Assembly (NCBI GenBank): GCA_047495785.1
Contig: JBLDXI010000002.1
Location: 1,860,001 to 1,924,000 of the forward strand
Reading direction: 5' to 3'
DNA from: Lepidodermella squamata
Lineage: Eukaryota > Gastrotricha
DNA: 64,000 nt
Below, one piece after another: positions 1-12,400 of the stretch. Numbering within the stretch: position 1 is the first letter of the stretch; each line of letters begins with the position of its first letter. The notes beneath the pieces were generated by a model that saw only the letters and a list, made by a program, of their open reading frames with translations, did no database searches and was not told where the DNA came from. Both the position numbers and the translations under genes were made by a program.

Positions 1-1761
1 GTAAAACTCAGATTTCTAGAAATTAATTCCGATTATTAATTTTAATTAAAGTTGAATAATGGAAACTAACGGATTCGGAGATCCTTTGACCAAAAGGCAA
101 GTGTAATTTTTAGGGCATGACCTAAAAATTAAGCATTGTTTCAAATATTTCAAATAGTTATCAAATTTAACTGAGCCATGGAATAATTTCCGCAAACATA
201 GTACTCCCAGCCGTCGTCCTGATAACCCCAGTTGCCTGAAATTGCTCATTTTCTTGTAAAATCAAATAATTTGAAATATAGGAAAACTTTGATTTTTCAC
301 CCAGTCTCCCCAACGAGTTCCATTCGGGCTACTATCGGGCGCCAATGTAACACCTGCGAAACTCGCATCCATGACGCATTTCGTCTGCAACATTCCAGCA
401 AACAGTTGAACCCCGAATAGTGCCATTATTGTGAAGAAAAACAAGGTCCTGATTGAAATATAGGTAAAAAATGTAGATTTTTCCAGAAATAATTAAGCTT
501 GCATTATTAAGACATCGCCGAGATTTCTGAACGCTCTGAGCAAGGCTTCGATAATTGTTTTCAAGCCTGGTATGATGGCGACTGATTTCAAAACTCGAAA
601 GACGCGGAAAGTTCGCAACGCTTGTACATTGACCTTGGCGCCGGCCGTCACGTTCGTCGCGATAATTGTCGCGTACGCGGTTAGAATTACGATGAAATCG
701 AGCCAGTTCCACGGGTCTCGCAAATACGTGTACTTGTCCAGTATCACGCCGCGGGCTATTGCTTTGATGATTGCTTCCAGGGTATAAATTGCCAAAAAAG
801 TATACTCGGGTGTCGACTCGTCGACGTTCATCGCCATAAAAAGCTACAAAAAAATTAGATAAAAATGTTAGAAAAAGAAATCAGCTTTCAGCTTTCAATT
901 TTCGAAAAATCAATAAAATTTTTGGATTTTTTTGGATTTTTTGGAAAATTCGTTAAATTCAACTTTTAAAAATGAATTTAATTGAACTAACCGCGTTGGC
1001 TAAAATTGTGAAGACGATCAACAAGTCGAACAACGGATGAGTATAGATATAAATCGCCAATTTTCGGATAGGATTCCAAGGCGCGAAAATGTACATAGCC
1101 CTCGAGGCTGAAAATCGAAAAATCGTCCTATCTCTACCGAGCCGCCGACTGATCAGCATGAAAGTCTGTAAAATTCGGTCATTAAATTTGGAAAAAAAAA
1201 TCTTTAAAAAAATTCTACCTCGTCGTATTCACGGTGACGAGGGTCGATATCTTCGATAGGAACGCCGAGGAGATGCTTCGGGAAGTTAGTTGCTATCGCC
1301 CTGGGTAGATTTCTGCCCTCGACCAATTTCGGGTCGTGTTCTACTTTTTCCGTGTGCTCCAGGATCAGATTACCATCAACGAGTTTCGCCTCGCCCAGCT
1401 CGTAGCGGGCCTGCGATTTTTCGTCGCGATATTTACGGTCGGCGATCCTCGCTTTCAGGGCGTTGTAGCTTTTTTCATCGAATGGCCGCGTCAGCTTAGC
1501 CAACATGCCGGCCTGGCCTGGGGTCATGTACACATTTTCTGCGTTAGGATCAGCCGTAGCTGGTGTGGCAAAGTTGAAAATGCCATCGCTTGTCAACAAA
1601 TTTGAACTTCGGCGGCTGCTGTGGTGATGCGAGGAATTGTTCCCGCCCGGGCTCGGCGCGACGACCCCGACACTCGAGGCCGATGAAAGACGTTCCACAT
1701 TTGCGTGACCGCTAACCGGAACGGTCAGCGAAGGACCGATGCGACTGTGAGGGCGGTTCAT
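1..1761 (-). CDS. Voltage-gated sodium channel alpha subunit, 5' part (domain I, partial)
   Basis: Pore-forming Na+ channel of excitable membranes; only the cytoplasmic N-terminus and domain I to just past S5 are in the window. Exons read as complement of <1..15, 71..121, 172..235, 288..448, 503..843, 992..1165, 1219..1761. Seen: a low-complexity N-terminus, the segment GVPIEDIDP typical of Nav N-termini, then FRFSASRA and [10 protein letters not shown] leading into S1, S2 ([15 protein letters not shown]), S3 (WNWLDFIVI), S4 with repeated Arg ([14 protein letters not shown]) and IPGLKTI, then S5 ([11 protein letters not shown]). The extracellular turret contains a CPKNYTCL-like segment as in other Nav channels. 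Introns are 48-53 bp except the 148 bp one at 844-991. The intron at 449-502 fits only as a GC-AG intron (GCAAGC donor). An AG sits directly before the ATG at 1761, suggesting a 5'UTR intron or trans-splicing. The 288/235 join is the least certain; Nav1 versus Nav2 type is not resolved. Confidence 0.9.
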
Positions 1762-2813
1762 CTGTCAAGCTAGGACAGAGACCAAAATTTCGCTCGCGAA
1801 AACCCTGATCAAGTCAGAAAAACTATGTTAATGCGGTTGATAAAAAAAAGTTGTATTATATGGACCATGGAAAAATTTGTCAGCCCTTTCATGCACTATA
1901 ACAACGTTTGTTTTGAGATAAATGGCTTTTCTCGTGTCATTGATGGCTACGTTTCAATCAAAGAATTATTGCGACGCCATGGGAATGCACACTCAAACGG
2001 GTGGGTACTCAGACTTGCTTTTTCAAGTGAAAAAAGACGGGCGCAAAAAATTGAGCGCCATTCACACGGGCAAGCGCGCGTGCGCAGCAGCTTAACGCGG
2101 AAATTTCTGGCTTTTTAACAGGTCAAATCGACCTTAAAAAAGCAGGTCACACTGAAAAATTTCCAGAATATTCGCGCAAATATCACTCGAATTTACCATA
2201 TTTTTTTATTAATTAAATCTTGATTTACAAAATAAAATAACTTTATTTTTAAATTTAAATTTCAAAAAATTATCAGAAATTTTTATTTTGCGATAAACAC
2301 TTAATTATGTTATTTTACTCTTATTTCTGCTGATATTGCTGATTTATCGTTTCGATTTCATATTTTGATTTTAGCATAGGCAAAAACAGGAAACAACAAG
2401 AGGTCCAGACTGGCGGGTGATGTTGCCTAGCAACGGTGCACCAAGGCAGGCGCGCGTATACCAGCACACAGCGTGCCGCTTTTATTCACAGAAAAGCATG
2501 TGTGCGTCTTTTAATGCGCAAAAAATTACGCAGTAGGCGCTCACCCATGTTTTTACTTCAGGTCACCACTACAATTTTTTATCATCAAGTGCGCAGTGCC
2601 TGCAGTATTGCAAGTAGCCAATCGTTATGAAACACAGCGTAAAATAATGATTTGAACAAAATCGATCACTTCTCCATGGCAGGCCACATTATAGCGCGAT
2701 ATTACTTGTGCTACCCTAAAATACAAATCGCTCAATTTACCTGCAAATATTGCTTGACGTTTTTTCTGTAGGTGAAGCTAATTTTTATAAAAAAAAACCT
2801 GTTTAGTCACGCA
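1762..2813. other. Divergent intergenic region with promoter-like blocks
   Basis: About 1 kb between the divergently transcribed sodium channel and the probable ciliary gene. It holds GC-rich stretches such as GCGCGCGTGCGCAG near 2075 and a consensus X-box at 2422. A pyrimidine-rich 3' splice site (TTTTTCTGTAG) ends at 2771, 43 bp before the + strand ATG. No coding potential is visible. Confidence 0.5.
2422..2434. promoter_or_regulatory. RFX X-box (GTTGCCTAGCAAC)
   Basis: A 13 bp inverted repeat fully matching the X-box consensus GTNRCC-N(0-3)-RGYAAC bound by RFX factors, which control ciliary genes in animals. It lies about 390 bp upstream of the ATG of the + strand gene at 2814 and about 660 bp from the sodium channel start. 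The + strand gene is the likelier target, by inference only. Confidence 0.6.
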
Positions 2814-4207
2814 ATGAGACGAGTTAATTTTGAAGACTGCTACCGCTCGGCCCCAGCGCCGGCGCTTGAACCGTCCTCCGAGGCGTTACCTCGAACGGAT
2901 GGCATCGAAATTCCGCCCCAATACGCTCGACACGAACCTTTTCAACTCGGCTCGGGAGCTCTAACAGTAGAAAAACTATCACAAAACGGTAAGCTCATGC
3001 TTTACTCTACCAAATGCGTAGTCAATTTCGCAGTGAAAAGCGAGCGAAAATTATTTTTTAGGTCTCTTTTTAGGTCTCAAACAGTTTTTTTAGGGAATTT
3101 ATTAATTAAATCGGTAATTAATTAAGCGAAATTATACAGGAATCCTATATTATCTTATTTCAAATCAACATCAGAAAAATTTCACAACGGAATTTTACCG
3201 TAATCCTGGTCTTTTATCCATTTTCTGATATTTTTTGGAACAGAATCAGAAAAAATTAAGAACAATTGCATGATAAATTCATTTCCTGACAATTTTATTA
3301 GTAAAAATCTTGTTTTAGCGCTAATTCAAGACCCAGCTCCCGGCTTCGACATAAATAAATAGTCTCAATTCTCGTTTGAACCAACGAATTTTTGAATCTC
3401 TCAAGCTTTTGATTCTCCGAAGGAAATTTAATATTCCTATTTTCAAGCTAATTTGCGAACTTCGGAAAAATTAAATTTTACAGGTAAAGAAAAAATCAAT
3501 AAAATTGAGCGCCGAAAGAAGATGCCTCATTATTACATTTGGATCAAAATTTCATATTTTTCCCTTGATAAATCGATTTTTATCAGTTCTCAAATTTGCA
3601 AGCTCAATTTAATGCTACGTTGCTTTCGGTACACTTGATAGGAGCCAGACCGCCTCTCACGCGACAGTACGTCGATGACCCGACTCTTGACCCGAGCAAC
3701 CGCTGGTGGCAGGCGATTTCATCGCGCCCGGAGCAACAGTACGGCCGCAGGCGGTTGGCTGAAACCATCCAGCAGGCCGAGCTTCTGCGGCCGGAGGTTT
3801 ACGAGTCGCGCGAGCCGTGGCAGCGCGGCGCCTCGCTCACCCGCCTGCGCCCGCCCGCCAAGTTGTCCGGCTTGGTGACCGAGCGAAGCCGGCGCGGCGA
3901 CTGGGACGAGACCATCTACGCGCTGTCTCCGGAGACGAACATCGAATTCCCAGACTGCACCGGCAACCCGGCCGACCTAGCTCAGTACTGGCGTTCGGTC
4001 ACGCGCCAGGCTCATGAGCGCCCGAAAAAGGTTTTCGATAAGCATTTGATCGAGCGTTACCCGGAGGTCTATGGCCCGAACGGCGCAACTAGCCCGATTT
4101 TGAACCCGAATTGCCCACCGCCGCCGGTCAGCTCGTCGCTGAAACCGTTCCCGCACCACTCGGCGTTCCCGTCTGTTGAAATCAGGCCATGGACGGCTAG
4201 GCATTAG
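2814..4207 (+). CDS. Probable ciliary/sperm axonemal protein, family not recognised
   Basis: Two exons, 2814..2988 and 3603..4207, joined in phase 1, give 259 residues. The 614 bp intron starts GTAAGC and ends GCAAG. The protein is soluble, with no signal peptide or membrane segment. It is rich in Arg, Pro and Trp, with short motifs such as RYPEVYGP, NRWWQAIS and YRSAP separated by linkers. That style resembles small microtubule-inner proteins of cilia and sperm tails, but I recognise no specific family. The ciliary assignment rests mainly on the X-box upstream, so it is inference. Exon 2 is much more GC-rich than the flanks, which supports coding. ATG 2814 is the first in-frame Met after the 3' splice site at 2771. 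Confidence 0.65.
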
Positions 4208-5972
4208 GTTGGAAAATCGAGTAGGATCGAAATTATCTGAAATCACGGAATTTAATCATGCAAATATATGCCTATATTTTTAACGAATAATTGCTGTGTT
4301 TGGACCGGAATTCAGTTATAGCTCTGATAATTTCCACCTTTTTCGACAATTTTGCGTTCAAATTTCGATCATACTTTTGTAATAGTATCGAATGAGAGAA
4401 ATAAATTGGAATCGCTTAAAACTCTTTTCGATTTATTGACTAAAAAGGGCTCTTTTAGTTACAAATATCGTATCGCTGGCTCAAATGATAGAGATGAATG
4501 ATGGAAAATGAGTCTATGCTAAAACAATCTTGAGTAAAAATGAAACTGAAACTACAGTGTTCCATAACGTGAGCGATTTATTTTGAATTTTCGGATTAAA
4601 ATTCCGAAATTTCCTGTAGCTACGGGAAGGATCCTCGATTTCACCTTATTCGCCGGACAAAATGTAACGAATTTTCTCATTCACATTAGGCTATCAAAAC
4701 ACTCCCAGAGCATGAAATTGAAGGTCGCGTGTCATTTTGGAAATCATGATTCCTTCTCATAGTACTTTCGTTAGTAGGGTTATTTATAAGGCGGACTGTG
4801 TTAGATAAGATCATTAAGGTGGCTTTCGAAATTTAACAAAAAAAATCAACCTTAAAAATTTCGAAATTTTGATCTTTTCAGACAACATTTTTCAATTCTT
4901 CTATCAAGCTTTTCCACATCAAATTGATGGTTACCTTTAGCTGGAATATTGATCTTCACATCTCCTCCGCATTCCTTGTAGTATCGGCATATTTTAATTA
5001 GCCACTGGATCAAGTGAATAAATAGCAAAATTTAACATGCGATATTCGTTAGCAATATTTATTCCAATTACTTTTTTCATCAATGGAATTTACAAAGACC
5101 AAAAGAAAGAGATACACCAACCAGTTATAATAATATTGAACAAATCACGTATTTTATCGCTGCTTGCAATAAGAAGAGGGTTAAATTAGAGCTTATAGTT
5201 TTTTCATCAATAACACTTGACAGATTTTTCACCAAATTCCACCAGAAGATAAACACAACATAAGATGGCGGCGATTTTCGTCTGAAGTAATATATAAATA
5301 AGCGATTCAATCCTTAGCCTGGTTTCCGTTCCTTGAACGAAGCCCACATAATAATTGGTGAAACGAACGAAACACGACGGAATTGAATAGTTGTTCTCAT
5401 TATTTGTTGATGTTGATGATAAAATTACAGCAGAAAGACCGTTCAAACGCCACGGCGCTTCATCCTTACATATCGATAAAGCGGCTACAACGAGACAGTA
5501 TTATCGACATCAAACCTTGCGTGTGGGCCGTAGCTTGAAACAAACACGCAATCCGCATCAATTGTAATCGGGAGACAGGCAGCAGTTATGGCTAAACACG
5601 AGGCCTATAAGCCAACAATCGGGGCATTGCAGCAATCGATAACTACATTCGAAAGTTTGCACTTCTCTGAGCCTCACTCTATGTACACATTTCCAGGTAG
5701 TCGGTGTAGTAAATACTTTCATTAGTAGCCTTAAGATAGAAACAGCGGTCGATTAAAATAATTATTATAAGCTTTAAAAAGAAACTGGCTCCGCGAACCT
5801 CATTGGAGTAATATCAAATCCAAACAATCATTTTTTCTATATATAAACAGTACGATGCACGGGTGATCGAGAGAGAGAAAAAAGGTGAATTGATAACAGA
5901 TGGCAACTCAATTCGGCTATTTGGAGTGAGATGCATTTTTGAAAAAATATTAAAATATTTTGCTGCAAGAAA
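4208..5972. other. Intergenic, no gene seen
   Basis: About 1.8 kb of AT-rich sequence between the convergent 3' ends of the + strand gene at 4207 and the - strand Ig gene at 5973. Only short unsupported reading frames occur. Two copies of a TTAAGGNGG-like motif lie at 4787 and 4814. Confidence 0.5.
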
Positions 5973-7989
5973 TTATTCGTCGTCGGCAAACGGTAACGAC
6001 TCTTCGATCTCGCGCAGCTTTTCGGCCAACGCTGGTTCTGACGAGCTTTTTCCGTTCGCCGATAGCAAAGGCTCCCGCGATTCGCTATCAACCTGAGACA
6101 GACAGCAGGTAAAGCTACTGTAATGTTGTTAAATTAAAGACTTACGATTGCAGATTTCGCGCGAGAATCGTTGGCTTGCTGGTTTTCGCCGGAGTCTTTC
6201 GACGAAACCGGGCTCGAACTGGTTTGTTTCTCGCGCCGTTTCGCAGCCACGGGGCCGTGATTATGCCGCGTGTCTGCGCATTTTCCCGCTTGATACGCTG
6301 AACAGCGCAGCAGTTGCGGCGGAATATGATGGGAATGATGATTGATTGATGAGTGACACGGGATTAAACACCCGGCCAGCTTGCCGCCCTTCGCTAGCAC
6401 CGGCGAGTCAGGCGCGGAAACTGGTGTAACCTCATCGTTCGGCCCGTTAACGGGCGCCTTCAATTGGGGCGGTATTTCTGGAGGAGTTAGACACTCCCAG
6501 TCAAGGTCGATGTTCACGTCTTCTTCGTCATCCTCAGCGTGAGGGTGTAATCTCTTCGAACTCGCCAAACTGCTCACGTCATCCAGGTCATCGAGGCCGG
6601 GCAAGGATTCACCACCCCGCATGCTTGATTGATAATCCTCGCTACCTGCGATGAAACTAGGCGCGTAGCTGCGGCAAGAATCAATTGCAAGTGAATCCAT
6701 GACTTTCGACAAATATTGCCTAAATACAACAGAAGTTACCTTAAAATATTTAAGCAACATTAATTGATTTACCTTTGCAGTGTGTAGTTATCTCGAATCA
6801 GAGACATCTTCATATTTGCGTAGTTTTGAAGATCCTTCCGCTTTTTGTAGTACCTGACTCGAATCTTGTAGTAACGGCTACTTGAATAGTCCTTCATTTT
6901 GGCTAGTTTATCGTGGTAACGTTGATGGAGCTGGTCCATCTGAGTACTGCATTGAGTTCGGACACGCTGGGCGCGTTCGAAGTAACGAGCACGAACTCGC
7001 TCCATCTGCTGACTTGCACGGTCACGGATTGCGGCGAGTTGCTCCATTCTGACCGGCATGTATGGGCCCCAGCTTCGGACTGGCATAACTTCCAGGGACA
7101 TTTTACCGTCTACGATAGCAACTTCTGGGACAATGTCGCCGTTCTCCATTCCCTCAACCTCTTCAGTGATTTTGGGCGGAATTGCAATAGTAGCACCGTT
7201 TCCTGGGTAAAAGCGTTGACGACTGAGAACTGGAGCTCCGGGGACATGGTGCTGCCTCGATACAAATTCGATTACCCACTGGACGTGCTTGTTCATTTCC
7301 TGTTTGCGACAGTATTCAATAAGCACCCGCAAGAAATGAGCTGAAAGCGCTATTGCGAGAAAGCCTGTGGCAGCCATTGAGCCAACCACTGAGCTATACA
7401 CAAGCTGGCCGTACAGTGCGGTATCAAAATCGATTACGATACCTAGACGGAATACCTCCGCTTCGGACATCGACGTTTTGTTCAGCTTGACACACTCGTA
7501 GATGCCAGGGTCAGAAGTAAGTACTGGATCGATTATCAACTCGTTGAATTGAGTCAATATTAATCGATCATGGCGAGAGCAATTAAAGCCCCCTGGTTCG
7601 CCAAAAGCAGGTTCGACACAAACATCAGTTTGGTTGTGAGGACCCATGCTTGCCCAGAAACTATCATTGCGTGCATATGGGCATCTAATCACAACTTTCT
7701 GCCCCATGAAAACTCGCTTATACGCGCACATGTTCAACAGTGGCGTCTGCTTAAGCTCTGCAGCCATCGACTCTTCACGGCTAATGATCGAGCTGGCCAA
7801 ACATTTTCCAGTGGTTGGATCCATGAAAGAGAAACAAGGGCAAGTGAACTCAGTAACGTTGCTTCCGTTTGGTGCTTGAGGTGTCCATAGAAAATCCAAA
7901 GGCAACTCGCAGTACGCCTTCTGGGAGACGATGATAACAAGGCAGGTAAGTAGCGTGAATCGTGATGATAAAATAAGTCGAAAGAACAT
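5973..7989 (-). CDS. Single-pass Ig-domain membrane protein with long basic cytoplasmic tail
   Basis: Three exons, complement of 5973..6092, 6146..6719, 6773..7989; 636 residues. Residues 1-27 form a signal peptide ending KAYC. A Cys-rich stretch (about 45-65) precedes an Ig-like domain with C103 and C166 and the typical D-x-G-x-Y-x-C signature (SDPGIYEC). Several N-glycosylation sequons (NGS, NDS, NQT, NCS, NKT) fit an exposed ectodomain. A membrane segment spans about 194-225. The roughly 410-residue cytoplasmic part has Arg/Tyr-rich, probably helical repeats (RVRARYFERAQRVRTQ, RYYKIRVRYYKKR), then an acidic Pro-rich region and a dileucine-type motif (REPLL). The ATG follows TTATCTTAG directly. 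DESI1 lies upstream on the same strand, stop to start 133 bp, suggesting co-transcription. Surface adhesion or receptor role is inferred; I cannot name an ortholog. Confidence 0.8.
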
Positions 7990-8122
7990 CTAAGATAAAT
8001 AAATTGCACATTTAAGATTTAATTACAGATGTTGCACCGTAATCTTGAATAATAATTAAGCAGGAGAGTCAGAAAGATTCTAAAAATCACATTACAGTTA
8101 CAGGTACACAAAATATAATAAG

Positions 8123-8590
8123 TTAGTATTGTCGCTGTTGAGATGGATCAAATTGAGAAATCATCTGCAGAAGCGATTGACCCATTGGCGTGGAGGCGAC
8201 GATACCGGGAAGTTCTAGAATGTGATTTGGAATAGATTTTCCCGTCAGAAAGCTGCACAATTCTGCGCTGAAGTTGTTGCAATTGTGCTGTAATAAATGA
8301 TAGCGATTTCCAGCAAAATTGTTCATCGCAGCATCAGCAATCCACTCTTCAACAATTTCCAAGGGTAAAAAAGTTTCACCCATAGGAATAGTTTGATCAG
8401 CAGGGCCCAAAATTGTTCCATTAGGCGGGCAGTTATCAATGCCCATGCTGCCGAAGTAAAATTCACGCCCAAAACAGACTGTTCCAGTATGCCAGACACC
8501 GTCCAAAGGAATGCCGATGAGCTGGGGCGCCAGAACTCTCGCCATACCTTTAGTTATATCGTAAACGTGTAAGAATACAGGTTCTCCCAT
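8123..8590 (-). CDS. DESI1: DESI1-like PPPDE desumoylating isopeptidase
   Basis: Single exon, 155 residues. PPPDE-fold thiol peptidase; DESI1 proteins remove SUMO from selected targets and bind export cargo. Seen: VYDITKGMAR near the N-terminus, the catalytic His in GVWHTGTV (H34), FGSMGI and CPPNGTILGP, and the catalytic Cys in HNCNNFS (C104), followed by FLTGKSIP and the C-terminal block STPMGQSLL. Length and order match human DESI1 (168 aa). The start is ATG at 8590; the reading frame is open further upstream, but a 3' splice site (ATTTTAACAG) ends 7 nt before this ATG. It is the upstream member of an operon-like pair with the Ig-domain gene. Confidence 0.9.
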   Translation of the reverse strand: MGEPVFLHVYDITKGMARVLAPQLIGIPLDGVWHTGTVCFGREFYFGSMGIDNCPPNGTILGPADQTIPMGETFLPLEIVEEWIADAAMNNFAGNRYHLLQHNCNNFSAELCSFLTGKSIPNHILELPGIVASTPMGQSLLQMISQFDPSQQRQY

Positions 8591-9448
8591 TATTTGACTG
8601 TTAAAATTGTATAAACTCAACACCGCACTAAAAACTTTCAAAGTGGTTCAACTTTTCTGGGTTGTTAGGATTTAGGATGCAATGCTCACGTGATTGTCGG
8701 CTAAAACTTCAGGTTCAAATTTATTTGAACTGCGGTGAAGGTCGAATTCTATTTCAAAACAAATGCTCTCGAGTTCATATTTGCTGTCAATTGTATTTTT
8801 TAATGTAGATGAAATTTTTTATTTTAAATTATTTTTCAGGGTCGATTGAAGAAAGAGTTAATCATTAAAAAACTGATGAATGGAGTGTGGTTTATATCGC
8901 GCCCAGAGGAAATGCTGACAGCGGTGTCCGGTACTAGCGCCGAGTGGTGACATTCTGACTCACTGTGTAACTGGGCGTGTCAATGATCCGGTATTGTATT
9001 TAAGATTATATTACCCATTTTCTGACGTCTAGATTGTCTGTTTTTTTAGCAGCGTAAACGAGTGATACTGGTTACTTGATGTTCTTTGCGATCACCTAAA
9101 TTTGCCCTATACCAACGCTCTTCACCCCCTGTGTTTTGTAATTAAAGCCGCTAGCGACAAATTCGGTTTGATATCAGCCAGTCGAGTGATAAAATATTGT
9201 CTTGTTCAGTCCCAGTCAACATGGTCATCGCTTTCCTTGTATAATGTTTTAACGCTCAATCGGCTATGTTTTACGTTTGATCGCTTACTCAGATACTTAA
9301 CCATAAAAGTGTTCCTTACTCGCTCGAGCTTAAAAAACGTCATCTACAACGTCATATAGGAACAGGAATTTCTGATTAACAAGATTCGTTGTGCGCTTCT
9401 TTCGTAATGTTTCATTTTATGTAATTTCTGAGTAGATAGTTACAGTAT
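8591..9448. other. Divergent promoter region between DESI1 and neurobeachin
   Basis: About 860 bp between two divergent starts. Only short unsupported frames occur. A 3' splice site (TAGTTACAG) ends at 9445, three bases before the neurobeachin ATG, marking a 5'UTR intron or a trans-splice site. Confidence 0.5.
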
Positions 9449-12400
9449 ATGGCCGAGAACGGCGATCCAAACGCCGTTGATTTCAATGGAAAGGAAACTG
9501 ATGGATTAGAATTACACGAATCCCCTAGGAAAGAACCGAAAGTGGAGGTGGCCTCCTCAGAGAATGGGACGACCGAGTCAATAACGGTGACTCTCAATGA
9601 GGTTCACCTCACAGTTGAGGAGCAGCATGGCGAGAAAAATGCTGACGTCGAGGAAAAGGTTGCTGCTTTAGAACAGCCCGAAGCCAATACAGTAAAAGAA
9701 CCAGATTCATCCTTTACCGAACCTGAGAAGGCAGCGGAAGGTGCGACTGACGAAGTGACAAACCCTGAGGAACCGGCTGAAGGTGTAACTGCCGAAGCGG
9801 CAGAGCCTGAGAAGCCAGCGCCTAAAGATGAGCCCGTTGACGTTCCACAAGTCGAGTCTTCTACAACTCCTTCACTAGTCGCGCCTCCTCAGCCAGCGCC
9901 CCCTCCGGCTCCTCCAACAGCGACAGCTCAAGTGAAATCCGAAAAATCACTAGAATCAAAATTCAACAAGCTTCGCGAGTTGATGTCAACTGGTGCCATT
10001 TCCAACAAAGAGGTTCATGATAATGTGTTGAACCTGCTTGTTGGAGGCGGTGACTTCGATTTCGACCGCAATTTTGTGATCGAAAGCCCGGAATCAATTT
10101 CTCAGTTACTTATGACACTCGATGTTGCAGGAGACGAACTGAAAGCCGAATTATGGAGCTTTTTTGTCGCCGTTCTAAAACGGAGTGGGAGATCTTTGCA
10201 AGCCTGTGCGGAAACAGGTCTAATCGAAATGGCTCTGTCGAGGCTTCCAACTTCAAACGCGATAGTCGCTGATCTGATTATCGAGCTGTTATGTATTCTA
10301 GCCTCGTACAATGTTTCGGAGAGGGAGCTGAAGATGTTATTCGCTTACCTCAAGGCAACTCGGGAATCGGCACCCGTTGGTGAAAATCGCAGCCCTTCCA
10401 AACTGATCAGTGGTAGCTGGAAGCCACATGCTACTAAATTATTAAAGGTACTATCCAAAACCTAATCTAACTTCATTGATTGAATAACGCCATTTTTGTA
10501 GGTATTCCGTGCTATGCCGGCTCGCAGTGGCCCGGATGAATTCTTCTCTTTCCCGGGAACGAAAGGCTCAGCTATAATTCTACCGCCAATTGCTAAATTT
10601 CCGCTGCAAAATGGTTGGACCTTTTCTGGCTGGGTTCGACTAGACCCTTCATCTGGGACGTCGTTTGACGAACGAGAGAGGCCTTATTTATTCAGTTTCA
10701 TGTCTAGTAAATGTCTTGGCTACACTGCCCATTTCTTCGGCAATACCCTCGTTGTTACCGCTATCAAAGTGAAAGGCAAGGGCTTTCAACATTGTTTTAC
10801 GTACCAGTTTCAAGCCAGACGTTGGTACCATGTCAGCTTGGTTTTCACTTACAGCCGTTGGACTAAAAATGAGGTCAAATTGTTTGTCGACGGAGAGCTG
10901 TGTCAGGCCTCTGAAATGGTTTGGGCTCTGAGTAACGGAGCAACAGATGCATTTGATCGTTGCATGATCGGCGCCAACTCGGACCTGGCTGATGCCACGT
11001 TTTTCTCCGGGCAAATGACATCTGCGTATTTATTCGGCGAAGCTTTGCAACCGCAACAAATTGCTGCGATTTATAAACTCGGCGTTTCGTACTCCGGGCA
11101 ATTTCGTCAGGAATCGGAAACATCGTCCGGTTTATCTGAGGTTGAAAAGAAAAGCGTTTATGACGGCAAATTGACGCATGCTTTGGTTTTCGTCTACACC
11201 CCGGCGCTCTGCGATGGTCAACTGTGTTTAGAAGGCTCGCCGAGACAGGTCGTTTCCGGCCAGGTCCAGGCTAATCCGCATTTCGTGTCTATTCCGCACG
11301 CTATGATGCGGGGAGGGGTGAAATCTGTACGGACGCATTCGGTTTTCGCGGCTCTTCATTCGCTGGGTGGTATTCAGTGCTTTTACCTGTTGTTTAACCA
11401 GCTGGATTTACTGCACCCGGGCGCGGATGGAAAACCAGTCGCGGATTTCTCCGTTTGCCACGAGCTGTTGCAAATTGTGTTTTTACTGCTACGAAATTCG
11501 GCGACGATTCAAAACCAGATGGCGCAAACTCGGGGCCTGCTTGTTTTTGCTAATCTGCTGGAAAAATCTAGTCCGAGGCATCTAACACATGGCTTGTTGC
11601 AGACACTGCTGCAAATGGCTGAATTTCTGGCCAACCCGCCTGGTACATCACCGGTCTCGGTTCTTGCGTGTCAGACGTTGTTGAAACACTTGTTTGACTA
11701 CATTTTCTGGAACCCGCAGCTCTGGATTCACGCCGATGTTTCAGTCCAGTTGCAGTTGTATACTTACATGTGTGAAACCAGGCTGTTAGATAACGGTATT
11801 CTGTACAACCCGGTTCGCCGCTGCTCGGCGATTATGCAAGTGCTGCACTCGCTTAAATTTCACTACTGGATCGTGACCCCGAAAGACCTCGCCGGCGCGC
11901 GCACTCTCGAAAACCCGGCCCGGCCGTCGAAAGGTGAAGTCAAACAACTGCGAGAGTTGATGCTGTACCATGTGAAAGCCCTGGTAACGCCGAGAACCCG
12001 GTCGCGGAGCCACTCGGCCTGGTCTATCAGCGGCGAGGCGCGGCAACTGAACTCCACGTCATCCGCACCGGGTGAAGATAATGAAAAACCCGAAAATGAA
12101 ACGGGCCATAGCGAAGTAAAACGTACCCCGAGTTCGCAGGGCTCTGTAAATGGCGATGATGATTTAGACCACGACGATGAGGCCAATCAAAGCCTTTCGT
12201 TGTCAAAGCAACAAGTCTCGAAAGTCGGAATTGTCGACGATGAATTTCAGGCAATTCTCAATTTCCTGTCGACGGTTCACGAGGACGAAAATTTGCAAGA
12301 TGTGCTACGTCTTTGCATATCTTTGATGGCGGAACAGCCGGCTACAATGGTGCCGACTTTCGACCGCCGACAGGGCATTCGAGTTGTTTTCAAGCTACTC

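Noticed and set aside
1204-1218. Extension of sodium channel exon 1 past DE to VEFF
   Set aside because: GTAGAATT is a donor; splicing gives DETFML, the usual Nav sequence before S1.
6913-7344. + strand frame opposite the Ig-domain gene
   Set aside because: Shadow of a well-supported minus-strand coding exon with signal peptide, Ig signature and membrane span.
8591-8641. N-terminal extension of DESI1 by 17 residues
   Set aside because: It would start at TTG; the conserved protein starts at ATG 8590 and a splice acceptor lies between.
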